A DNA stretch of 64,000 bases from Aggregatilineales bacterium (GTDB lineage Bacteria; Chloroflexota; Anaerolineae; Aggregatilineales; Phototrophicaceae): assembly GCA_030834905.1 (NCBI GenBank), contig JAUQWZ010000034.1, positions 1 to 64,000 on the forward strand, written 5' to 3'. This document shows, piece after piece, positions 17,892 to 25,760 of this stretch (position 1 is the first letter of the stretch; each line of letters starts with the position of its first letter). A model generated the notes under the pieces. The model had not been told where the DNA came from, did no database searches, and worked only from the letters and a program-made list of their open reading frames with translations. The position numbers and the translations under genes were made by a program.

Positions 17892-19403
17892 CTATGGAAC
17901 GATGTTGGCAACCAGTGTCACCCGTTCGGTCAGCGTCGTGACCAAAATCGGCAGGATGCCCACCAGCAGCGTCCCGGCGAATGCCACGTACACCGCCCAG
18001 TTTACCCGTTCCGTCGCCCCGGCAGCCGGGTCGCCTTCGCCGTCACGCAGATACATATTGACGATAATGCGCAGATAGTAGAAGGCGCTCACCACGCTGG
18101 TGATCACGCCGATGATGGCGAGCCATTCCAGCCCGGCGTGGAGCGTAGTCTGGAAGATAAACAGTTTGCCCAGGAAGCCCGCCGTCGGCGGCACGCCCGC
18201 CAGACTGAGCATAAACACCGTCATCATCAACGCCAGCAGCGGGCGGCTTTTGCCCAATCCGACGAAGTTTTCCAGATTGGTGCCGCTGCCGTCGTCCTTC
18301 TCAATCGCCATGGCGACCGCGAACGCGCCCAGATTGGTAAACATATAGGCGATGATGTAAATCAGCGCCGCCTGAATCGCCTCGTTGCCGATGCCCGCCG
18401 TCCCTGCCGCCGCTACCGCCATGCTGATATAACCGGCGTGGGCAATGGACGAGTACGCCAGCATTCGCTTGATGTTCGTCTGCGCGATGGCGACGAAATT
18501 ACCCAGGATCAGCGTTGCCGTCGTCACCAGCACCACCACATTCTGCCAGGCGGCGTTTGTCTGCCCGTCCTGAAGGACGAGCATCGGCAGCGCAATCGCC
18601 AGAATACGCAGCAGTGCCGCGAAACCGCCAGCCTTCGCGCCAACGCTCATGAAGGTCGTCACTGGCGTGGGCGCGCCTTCGTACACGTCTGGCGTCCACA
18701 TGTGGAATGGCACTACGGCGACCTTGAAGCCTAGCCCCACCAACACCAGACCTGAACCCAGCAGCGTCAGGAACATGCCCGTCGTTTCGCCGCCGATCAC
18801 CCGACCGACCTGCTCGAAGACCTCATGCAGGTTGGTCGTGCCGGTCGCGCCATACAGCAGCGCCGCGCCATAGACGAAGAAGGCGCTGGCAAACGCGCCG
18901 AGGATGAAATACTTGATACCGGCTTCTTCCGATCTCGGTTCCGGGCTGCGGAACGCCGCCAGCACATACAGCGGAATACTCAGCAGTTCCAGCGCTATGA
19001 ACACCACGATCAGGTTGTTCGCGCCTGCCATAAACATCATACCGGCGCTGGAAAACAGCATCAGCACGTAATATTCACCGCGCTCGATTCCCGCCCGTTT
19101 GAGGTAGTCGATGCTCAGCAAAATGCTGACGAACGCCGTAATCAGGATGACGATGTTAAAGAACGCGGTGAACTGATCGGCGCGGAACATCCCCAGAAAT
19201 GAGTCCACTTCCGCGTTATAGACCAGCAGATTGGCGACAAAGGCGAAAACAAGCCCGCCCGCCGCCAGCCACGCCGTCGTCTCCTTGCGCGTTTTTGGAA
19301 TGAACAGATCAATGACCAGCAGGATACACGCCCACACCGCCACACTGATGCCGGGGAGCGCTGCCCACAGATTGAAGCTTTCAAGACTTGGCAGTGTGCC
19401 CAT
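17892..19403 (-). CDS. nuoN: NADH-quinone oxidoreductase subunit N
   Basis: One of three antiporter-like proton-pumping subunits of respiratory complex I. From the ATG at 19403 it has 503 residues with about fourteen membrane helices (a GTG at 19406 is equally possible; AAGGGA lies upstream). Hallmarks are the conserved Glu in ALELLSIPLYVLAAF, the helix-breaking Lys region in GLGFKVAVVPFHMWTPDVYEGAP, and LAYSSIAHAGYISM, all typical of NuoN. It is the last gene of the operon and is separated from nuoM by ten bases. Confidence 0.96.
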   Translation of the reverse strand: MGTLPSLESFNLWAALPGISVAVWACILLVIDLFIPKTRKETTAWLAAGGLVFAFVANLLVYNAEVDSFLGMFRADQFTAFFNIVILITAFVSILLSIDYLKRAGIERGEYYVLMLFSSAGMMFMAGANNLIVVFIALELLSIPLYVLAAFRSPEPRSEEAGIKYFILGAFASAFFVYGAALLYGATGTTNLHEVFEQVGRVIGGETTGMFLTLLGSGLVLVGLGFKVAVVPFHMWTPDVYEGAPTPVTTFMSVGAKAGGFAALLRILAIALPMLVLQDGQTNAAWQNVVVLVTTATLILGNFVAIAQTNIKRMLAYSSIAHAGYISMAVAAAGTAGIGNEAIQAALIYIIAYMFTNLGAFAVAMAIEKDDGSGTNLENFVGLGKSRPLLALMMTVFMLSLAGVPPTAGFLGKLFIFQTTLHAGLEWLAIIGVITSVVSAFYYLRIIVNMYLRDGEGDPAAGATERVNWAVYVAFAGTLLVGILPILVTTLTERVTLVANIVP

Positions 19404-19413
19404 CACGTTTCCC

Positions 19414-20970
19414 TTATGGCACCAGTTGAACGACCGACGTCACGAAGGGCTGCATCTGCGTCACCAACTGCCCCACGCTTGCGTCCATCGGCTGGAAGAA
19501 GATGAACGGCTGAATACCGATCAGGATGATGGCGACCACCAGCGGAACCAGCGCTGCGTATTCCGACCAGTGAAGCTTTTCAATCTGCCGGTTTTCCTCT
19601 TTATCCAGCTCGCCCATGAACACGCGCTGGTAGAAATACAGCATATAGACCGCGGCAAGGATGACGCCCGTCGTCGCAAACAGCGCGAACACGAAGCCCA
19701 GCGACTGGCTGCCCAGCGTTCCCATCAGAATGGTGAATTCACCGACGAAGCCGTTCAGTCCGGGAAGCCCCATGCTGCTCAGCGAAATGAGCAAAGCCAG
19801 CCCACCCAGCACCGGCAGCGCCGTCCAGATACCGCCGAACGCCGCCATTTCTTTCGTGTGGCGTCGCTCGTACAGCATACCGACGATGAGGAACAAGCCG
19901 CCGGTGCTGACGCCGTGATTGACCATTTGCAGGATGCTGCCGGAAATTCCCTGCGCGTTGAGCGCGAAGATGCCCAGCACGATAAAGCCCATGTGACTCA
20001 CCGACGAGTAAGCGACCAGCTTCTTCATATCGGTCTGCGCGTAGCTCACCCATGCGCCGTAGATGATGCCGATGACCGCCAGCACGCCGACGACGGGCGC
20101 CCAGGCAACGCTTGCTTCCGGGAACATCGGCAGGCAGAAGCGCAGCATACCGTAAGTGCCCATCTTCAGCAGCACGCCCGCCAGAATGATCGAGCCTGCC
20201 GTCGGTGCTTGCACGTGAGCATCGGGCAGCCAACTGTGCAGGGGCCACATCGGGACTTTCACCGCGAAGGCGATGAAGAAGCCCAGGAACAGGAATGACT
20301 GCGGGCTGAACAAGCCATCGAACGGGAAGCTGAGCGTGCCGTTCTGGATCATGGCGGTAATTTCCGGCAGCGCGAAGGTGCCCGCCGCCGTGCCGACGTA
20401 CAAAATCGCCAGCAGCATCAGCAGCGAGCCTGCCATCGTATACAGGAAGAACTTGACCGCCGCGTACACACGTCGTTCGGAACCCCAGATGCCGATCATG
20501 AAATACATCGGCACCAGTGTGATTTCCCAGAAGATGAAGAAAATGATCATGTCCTGCACGACGAACACGCCGATCATCGCCCATTCGAGCAGCAGCATGA
20601 ACAGGTAGTACAGCTTCTGACGACCGCGTTCTTCCAGCGCGTGTGTGCGGAAGGATGCCAGCGTGGCGATAACGGTGATGAACGTGGACAGCACGACCAG
20701 AAGCAGGCTTAAGCCGTCAACGCCAACGTAAAAGCTGATGCCGTACTGCGGCAGCCAATCGATGCGCTGCACCATCTGCAAGGCGGGGTTATTGATATCA
20801 AGCGCAGCCCACAGCAGCAGCGACGCGACAAAAGTAATCAGGCTTGTGCCTAATGTGACATATTTGATGGTTTGGAGTTGTGTCTGCTCGCGCAAAAACA
20901 ACAGGATCAGAAACCCAATCATCGGCAGGAATAAAACTACCGTGACGAGCGACAGACCGGTATTCTCCAT
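19414..20970 (-). CDS. nuoM: NADH-quinone oxidoreductase subunit M
   Basis: Antiporter-like proton-pumping subunit of complex I, 518 residues with about fourteen helices. The ATG at 20970 is preceded by GGGAG at seven bases; an in-frame ATG at 20985 is the alternative. Diagnostic stretches are FIFWEITLVPMYFMIGIWG with the conserved Glu, KVPMWPLHSWLPDAHVQAPT with Lys and Asp, LLKMGTYGMLRF, and LVAYSSVSHMGFIVLG. It lies between nuoL and nuoN with short gaps, as in most 14-gene nuo operons. Confidence 0.97.
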   Translation of the reverse strand: MENTGLSLVTVVLFLPMIGFLILLFLREQTQLQTIKYVTLGTSLITFVASLLLWAALDINNPALQMVQRIDWLPQYGISFYVGVDGLSLLLVVLSTFITVIATLASFRTHALEERGRQKLYYLFMLLLEWAMIGVFVVQDMIIFFIFWEITLVPMYFMIGIWGSERRVYAAVKFFLYTMAGSLLMLLAILYVGTAAGTFALPEITAMIQNGTLSFPFDGLFSPQSFLFLGFFIAFAVKVPMWPLHSWLPDAHVQAPTAGSIILAGVLLKMGTYGMLRFCLPMFPEASVAWAPVVGVLAVIGIIYGAWVSYAQTDMKKLVAYSSVSHMGFIVLGIFALNAQGISGSILQMVNHGVSTGGLFLIVGMLYERRHTKEMAAFGGIWTALPVLGGLALLISLSSMGLPGLNGFVGEFTILMGTLGSQSLGFVFALFATTGVILAAVYMLYFYQRVFMGELDKEENRQIEKLHWSEYAALVPLVVAIILIGIQPFIFFQPMDASVGQLVTQMQPFVTSVVQLVP

Positions 20971-20988
20971 AATCTCGCTCCCCATTGA

Positions 20989-23328
20989 TCAGCCGCGCCC
21001 CAACAGCGGCAGCAGCAGCACAATAATCACCAGTACCACGCCCAGCAGCAGGCTGAGGGCATACACACGAACATACCCCGATTGGACGCGCCGCAGCCCG
21101 GCGGAAATCGCCTGCGTTAAGCGCCCTAATCCGTTGACCGCGCCGTCTATCAGACCGAGGTCAATCGGACGCGCCAACAGATCGCCAATCGCGTTAAAGC
21201 CTTTGTAAATCACCGTATCGTGGACGTAATCGTGCAGGAACGCCCAATCCACAGTATCGCCAAGGAACTTTGCAGTCCGGTTGAACGGCTGCTCGAACAG
21301 GCGAGAGTAGGTTTCATCCCAGTACAGCCGCGCGTTGGACAGCCTCCACAATGGGCGGGTGCCGCCGCCGACATACAGCGGGTCGCGTTGTTGTTCATCC
21401 AGCCCTCTGCGGCGATAGATGCCGTCGGCAAGGTACATGGCTCCAAGCGCCACCACCAGCGCGCCCAGCGCGATCACCCATTGGAAGGTTCCCGCGTGAG
21501 CGTACTCGACCGACTGTTCCAGCCAGAACGTAAAGCGGTGCGCGCCAAAGACGTTTTCCAGCCCCAGCGCTCCGGTAGGTACGTTGAAGAAACCAGCAGC
21601 GACGCTTAAGACCGCCAGCACGACCAGCGGAATGGTCATCGATGGCACGCTCTCAGGCGCGTGCCGCGCGGCTTCGGTACGCGGCTGCCCCAGGAACACC
21701 AGCGAAACCTGCCGCCACATGTAGAAGGCGGTGAAGCCCGCCGCCAGCAGCAGCACGCCAAAGGCGATATACCCGCTAACGTTCCCATCAACGATACCCG
21801 CCAGCCACGAGTCCGCCAGAATTTCGTCCTTCGACCAGAAACCAGCGAACGGGAAGATACCCGCCAGCGCCAGCGTGCCGATCAGGTACGTCCAGTAGGT
21901 GACCGGCATTCGGTGACGCAGACCGCCCATATTGCGCATGTCCTGGGGGTCAAATTCTTCTTCTTCAGCATGATGTTCGTCACCATGATTGTGCGCATGG
22001 GCAGCGTGATGATGCCCATGCTCCATGCCGTGAATGACCGAACCGCTGCCGAGGAACAACAGCGCCTTGAAGAAAGCATGGGTCACCAGATGGAACATCG
22101 CCGCGCCATACGCGCCGACGCCCACCGCCGCGACCATGAAGCCAAGCTGGCTGACGGTGCTGTACGCCAGCACCTTCTTGATGTCCCACTGCCCGATGGC
22201 GATGAAACCAGCGACAATCGCCGTTGACGCGCCGATCAGTGTCACCACCAGCGAAGTAAATTCGGCATAGTGGAAGAAGACGTTGCTGCGCACCATCAGG
22301 TACACGCCAGCCGTCACCATCGTGGCGGCGTGGATGAGCGCGCTCACAGGCGTCGGACCCGCCATCGCGTCCGGCAGCCATACGAACAGCGGAATTTGCG
22401 CCGATTTACCGGTTGCGCCCAGCAGCATAAACAGCGTAATCAGCGTCAGGACAGTGCCAATCGGCAGCGTCAGCGATCCAAAACTGACGGTACGCTGCTC
22501 GTCAATCAGCCGTTTCGCCTGGCTGAAAATGCCCAACTGTGAGGTTACAATGTGTTCATTGTCGGTAAATACCGGCTCGCCAGAAGCCGCTGCATGTTCG
22601 GCGTCGCCTGCTTCGGCGGCGGCTACTTCAGCCTGCCCGCCTTCGACTTCAGCGTGAGACGCCAGCCCAGGGTTGGCGATTTCGCCCGGCTTGTAAAAAT
22701 CCAGCGTGCCAAACGTCCAGAAGGTCAGGAACATCGCCATCAGCACGCCGAAGTCGCCGATACGATTGACGATGAACGCCTTGCGGGCGGCGTTGCTGTT
22801 CTTCCAGCCCACGCCTTTGGCTTTGCCGTACCAGAAGCCGATGAGCAGGAACGAGCATAATCCCACGCCTTCCCAGCCGACGAACAGCATCAGCAGGTTG
22901 TTACCCGTCACCAGCACCAGCATGAAGGCGAGGAACATATTCAGGTAGGCGAAGAAGCGGTGAAATTGTGGGTCGCCGTGCATATACCCCATCGAGTATA
23001 CGTGGATGAGCGAACCGACGCCGGTCACGACCAGCATCATCGTTACGCTCAGGGTGTCCACCCGCATCTGCCAGGGGATTTCAACGCCGCCGGACGGCAG
23101 TCGTATCCAGCCATCCAGGAGGGGCGGGTCAATCACGACCGACTGGTAGTTGCTGCCCGATAAATAGACAAACAGCAGCACCGCCACCAGGAACGCCAGT
23201 CCTGAGGCGATAGTGCCAATACTCCCCACCCATTTTTCCGACAGGCGCGCCCCCCAGAACAGGTTAATAAACGCGCCTATCGAAGGGATTAAGATGATTA
23301 GCGGAACTAAGACCGGGTAATTCTCCAT
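20989..23328 (-). CDS. nuoL: NADH-quinone oxidoreductase subunit L, enlarged
   Basis: The distal proton-pumping subunit of complex I, 779 residues against about 610-650 in typical NuoL. Core motifs are present: FVGWEGVGLCSFLLIGFW with the key Glu, GKSAQIPLFVWLPDAMAGPT, HAATMVTAGVY and THAFFKALLFLGSGS. Two additions stand out. Residues about 212-275 form an Ala/Glu-rich insert between helices 6 and 7, and residues 434-453 are His-rich (HGHHHAAHAHNHGDEHH) where E. coli has a short HHEQ loop. The C-terminal third carries extra length before the final helix. A heptamer repeat separates it from nuoK. Confidence 0.96.
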   Translation of the reverse strand: MENYPVLVPLIILIPSIGAFINLFWGARLSEKWVGSIGTIASGLAFLVAVLLFVYLSGSNYQSVVIDPPLLDGWIRLPSGGVEIPWQMRVDTLSVTMMLVVTGVGSLIHVYSMGYMHGDPQFHRFFAYLNMFLAFMLVLVTGNNLLMLFVGWEGVGLCSFLLIGFWYGKAKGVGWKNSNAARKAFIVNRIGDFGVLMAMFLTFWTFGTLDFYKPGEIANPGLASHAEVEGGQAEVAAAEAGDAEHAAASGEPVFTDNEHIVTSQLGIFSQAKRLIDEQRTVSFGSLTLPIGTVLTLITLFMLLGATGKSAQIPLFVWLPDAMAGPTPVSALIHAATMVTAGVYLMVRSNVFFHYAEFTSLVVTLIGASTAIVAGFIAIGQWDIKKVLAYSTVSQLGFMVAAVGVGAYGAAMFHLVTHAFFKALLFLGSGSVIHGMEHGHHHAAHAHNHGDEHHAEEEEFDPQDMRNMGGLRHRMPVTYWTYLIGTLALAGIFPFAGFWSKDEILADSWLAGIVDGNVSGYIAFGVLLLAAGFTAFYMWRQVSLVFLGQPRTEAARHAPESVPSMTIPLVVLAVLSVAAGFFNVPTGALGLENVFGAHRFTFWLEQSVEYAHAGTFQWVIALGALVVALGAMYLADGIYRRRGLDEQQRDPLYVGGGTRPLWRLSNARLYWDETYSRLFEQPFNRTAKFLGDTVDWAFLHDYVHDTVIYKGFNAIGDLLARPIDLGLIDGAVNGLGRLTQAISAGLRRVQSGYVRVYALSLLLGVVLVIIVLLLPLLGRG

Positions 23329-23340
23329 AGTCAGCCCTTC

Positions 23341-23388
23341 AGTGTTGAGTACTGAGTGCTGAGTACTACGTACTCAGTACTCGATACT
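23341..23388. repeat. Heptameric repeat between nuoK and nuoL
   Basis: Units related to GAGTACT and GAGTGCT repeat every seven bases, then invert (GAGTACTACGTACTC). It fills almost the whole 64-base nuoK-nuoL gap. The same units occur near 32214-32279 and 48676-48702, so this is a dispersed short tandem repeat family. Confidence 0.8.
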
Positions 23389-23392
23389 GCAC

Positions 23393-23698
23393 CTACCCTT
23401 CCATCTGGTGTAATTCGTCAATATTAATGCTGCGTTTGGCGCGGAAGATGGCGACGATCAGCGCCAGCCCAACCGCGACTTCAGCAGCGGCAACGGTGAT
23501 GATAAAGAACACGAACAGATGCCCATCCACCTGACCCCACTGATGGGCGAAGGCGGCAATCGCGAGGTTGGTCGCGTTCAGCATCAACTCGATGGACATA
23601 AAGACGAGAATTGCGTTTCGCTTCAGCAGTACCCCAAGCGTCCCCAACACGAACAGCACCATGCTCAGCATGATAAAGGCTTCGGTCTGTACCACCAT
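23393..23698 (-). CDS. nuoK: NADH-quinone oxidoreductase subunit K
   Basis: Small membrane subunit of complex I, homologous to MrpC and ND4L, 101 residues with three helices. The conserved glutamates of the proton path are seen in MSIELMLNATNLAI and in FIITVAAAEVAVGLAL. The ATG has AGGAG nine bases upstream. It follows nuoJ by 33 bases in the usual J-K-L order. Confidence 0.97.
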   Translation of the reverse strand: MVVQTEAFIMLSMVLFVLGTLGVLLKRNAILVFMSIELMLNATNLAIAAFAHQWGQVDGHLFVFFIITVAAAEVAVGLALIVAIFRAKRSINIDELHQMEG

Positions 23699-23731
23699 GA
23701 TTACGATCTCCTCTGAGTCACGTACTGACCG

Positions 23732-25000
23732 TCACTTGCCGACCGCGTCGGCATCGGGAAGCTGCGCGGGGCTGCCGTTCGCCGTGGTAATATCTGTTCC
23801 CACCTGCGAGGCAATCACGCTCGTCAGCGGGCGGCTCACACGGCGGCGTCCGATAACGCGGCGGCGAGATTTGTCTGGTTCGCGGTGCGTCAGCACAATT
23901 GCGCCGACCATCGCCGCGAGCAGCAGCATGGCAAGCAGTTGGAATGGCAGCATGTAGGTTGTGAACAACTCGAAGCCAATCGCGCGCGGGCTGCCGAACG
24001 TTGGTTCGGCGGGTGTTTCGACAGGTACGGCGACTGTCCGCAGGCTGCCGTCAAAAATGCGCTGTCCGGCGATAACGATCAGATCGCTGCGGTCGCGCGC
24101 GATCTCGAAGTCGGGCATGTCGTAGAGTACGTTGGCGTGATTGCTGGCGTCCACCACTGCCCAGTCAACCTCGCCTTCACGCAAAATTACCGGCTCGGCG
24201 CGTTCGCCCGGCGCGAGGTCGGCAAGCAGCACCTGGGTATCGTCTTCGACAAATTCCGCGCCGAAATCAACAAAGCTGACAGTGGGCGCTTCCGGGTTGG
24301 CATGGAACACCGTGACGCGGCTGCTGCGATCCGGCACTGAAGATAGATCCTCAGCCACCAGTGCCAGCGTCGGCTGCTCGCCAGTGCCATAAGCAATAAT
24401 TGTCTGCACGCTGTCCGGCTCAAGCGTCAGCGTGCTGGCTGCCTGAGCGCCCGCCTGATCAGCGGCGCTTTCAACGATGGAAATCGCCTGTTCGCCAGCG
24501 GCGAGTGTCACCAGCGGCGAGGCGTCGCCAAACGCCAGCCCCGATGCGATCAGTTCGTCACCGGCGTAGACATCGATGATGCCTGCGTCCGGCGCGACGT
24601 TGAGCACGCGCACCATCGGCTGGGCGGCAAGTCTCTCGTCACTATCGCCAACCAGCAGCGGCGTACCGATGACAAACAGCAGCCCTACGGTCAGAATGAC
24701 CGCGAGCGGCGTAAACCAGCGCATCCGGTTCTTTCCTTGACCGGGGTCGGCAGGAAGAACTTTTTCCGCGCCAAGAAGCATGATTACGAACAGGAAAAGC
24801 ACCATGATCGCGCCCGCGTAAACGGTAAGCTGGATCATGGCGAGGAAGGGCGCGTTGAGCAGTAAAAAAAGGAAGGAAATGCACGCCATCACGACGATGA
24901 GATACAGCGCGCTGTGTACCGCATTCTCTTCCAAAAGCATTAAGACGGCTGCCGCTACCGCTATAGCGCCAACTATAACGAAAGGCCAGATTTCCACCAT
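23732..25000 (-). CDS. nuoJ: NADH-quinone oxidoreductase subunit J with inserted DUF4397-like domain
   Basis: Membrane subunit of complex I, 422 residues against the usual 165-200. The ATG at 25000 was chosen over a TTG at 25006. Helices 1-4 are normal, with the TM3 segment TVYAGAIMVLFLFVIMLLG, and helix 5 (YMLPFQLLAMLLLAAMVGAIVL) follows the typical FGSPRAIG approach. About 205 residues (125-332) are inserted between TM4 and TM5. They resemble a DUF4397 domain: VRVLNVAPDAGIIDVYAGD, GLAFGDASPLVTLAAGE, then a second half beginning VTVFHANPEAP. The basic tail after TM5 (SRRRVIGRRRVSR) should be cytoplasmic, which puts the insert on the outer face. Nothing suggests a frameshift: the frame is open throughout. 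Confidence 0.95.
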   Translation of the reverse strand: MVEIWPFVIVGAIAVAAAVLMLLEENAVHSALYLIVVMACISFLFLLLNAPFLAMIQLTVYAGAIMVLFLFVIMLLGAEKVLPADPGQGKNRMRWFTPLAVILTVGLLFVIGTPLLVGDSDERLAAQPMVRVLNVAPDAGIIDVYAGDELIASGLAFGDASPLVTLAAGEQAISIVESAADQAGAQAASTLTLEPDSVQTIIAYGTGEQPTLALVAEDLSSVPDRSSRVTVFHANPEAPTVSFVDFGAEFVEDDTQVLLADLAPGERAEPVILREGEVDWAVVDASNHANVLYDMPDFEIARDRSDLIVIAGQRIFDGSLRTVAVPVETPAEPTFGSPRAIGFELFTTYMLPFQLLAMLLLAAMVGAIVLTHREPDKSRRRVIGRRRVSRPLTSVIASQVGTDITTANGSPAQLPDADAVGK

Positions 25001-25122
25001 TTTCAATTATCCTGTTGGGCGCAGACTCCTTGTGCAGTTTAACACAAACAGCCGCGCACTTCAAAAATCAACGTCGAGCCGCACACGGGAAGATTTTGCG
25101 CTCATGTGCCGCCTTGACTGCC

Positions 25123-25161
25123 GTTCAAAAGAAAAGCACCTCACCCGGGGGTGGGGTGCTT
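25123..25161 (-). terminator. Terminator-like hairpin between nuoI and nuoJ
   Basis: AAGCACC (25134-25140) pairs with GGTGCTT (25155-25161), with further GC pairing inside. On the minus strand it is followed by a T-rich run with interruptions (25123-25133). It lies in the 179-base nuoI-nuoJ gap, inside the operon, so it may attenuate the membrane-arm genes or act as an RNA processing site. Confidence 0.55.
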
Positions 25162-25179
25162 CGCCAGCCGGAACCAGTA

Positions 25180-25674
25180 TTACAGCGGGTTCTCCTGATC
25201 AGGGATGGATCGGTTGAAAGTCCCCGGTTCCACCTGCTGCGGCGTTTGTTTACCGCCCTCAGGCACCGGATCGATCAGCATATCCTTGACGAAGATTGCG
25301 TCCCGCCGGTTTGTGAAGCTCATCTGATGCTCGTGTCCAAGCTCAATCGCCTGCGTTGGACAGGCATCTTCGCAGTAACCGCAGAAGATGCAGCGGATCA
25401 TGTTGATCTCATAGGTCTTGGCGTACCGTTCGCCGGGGCTGTAGCGTTCGTCGTCGGTGTTCTCCGCCGCTTCTACCCAGATAGCATCTGCCGGGCAGGC
25501 TGCCGCGCACAGCGAACAACCAATACATTTCTCCAGCCCATTTTCGTAACGACGCAGGTGATGCCGCCCCTTGTAGCGCTCGCGGAAGGGTTTCATTTCT
25601 TCCGGATACTGAAGCGTCACCGGTTCTTCCAGCACATGCTTGAAGGTCGTCGCGAAACTACGGAATATATTCAT
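25180..25674 (-). CDS. nuoI: NADH-quinone oxidoreductase subunit I
   Basis: Peripheral-arm subunit of complex I, 164 residues, holding clusters N6a and N6b that pass electrons towards NuoB. Both CxxCxxCxxxCP motifs are intact (CIGCSLCAAACP and CIFCGYCEDACP). The amphipathic N-terminus (MNIFRSFATTFKHVLEEPVT) is typical. It follows nuoH by 86 bases, and a larger gap with a hairpin separates it from nuoJ. Confidence 0.97.
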   Translation of the reverse strand: MNIFRSFATTFKHVLEEPVTLQYPEEMKPFRERYKGRHHLRRYENGLEKCIGCSLCAAACPADAIWVEAAENTDDERYSPGERYAKTYEINMIRCIFCGYCEDACPTQAIELGHEHQMSFTNRRDAIFVKDMLIDPVPEGGKQTPQQVEPGTFNRSIPDQENPL

Positions 25675-25760
25675 CCTTTAAGCCCCTCCTCATAGCGCAG
25701 GCGGGCGATCTGCCTGTGCCGATGGTTTCCCGTTTCGATATACATTCCAGACTCGCCGCG

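Noticed and set aside
23732..25000. nuoJ as two genes fused by an assembly or frame error
   Set aside because: The frame is continuous, both halves of nuoJ flank the insert exactly at a loop, and the topology is consistent.
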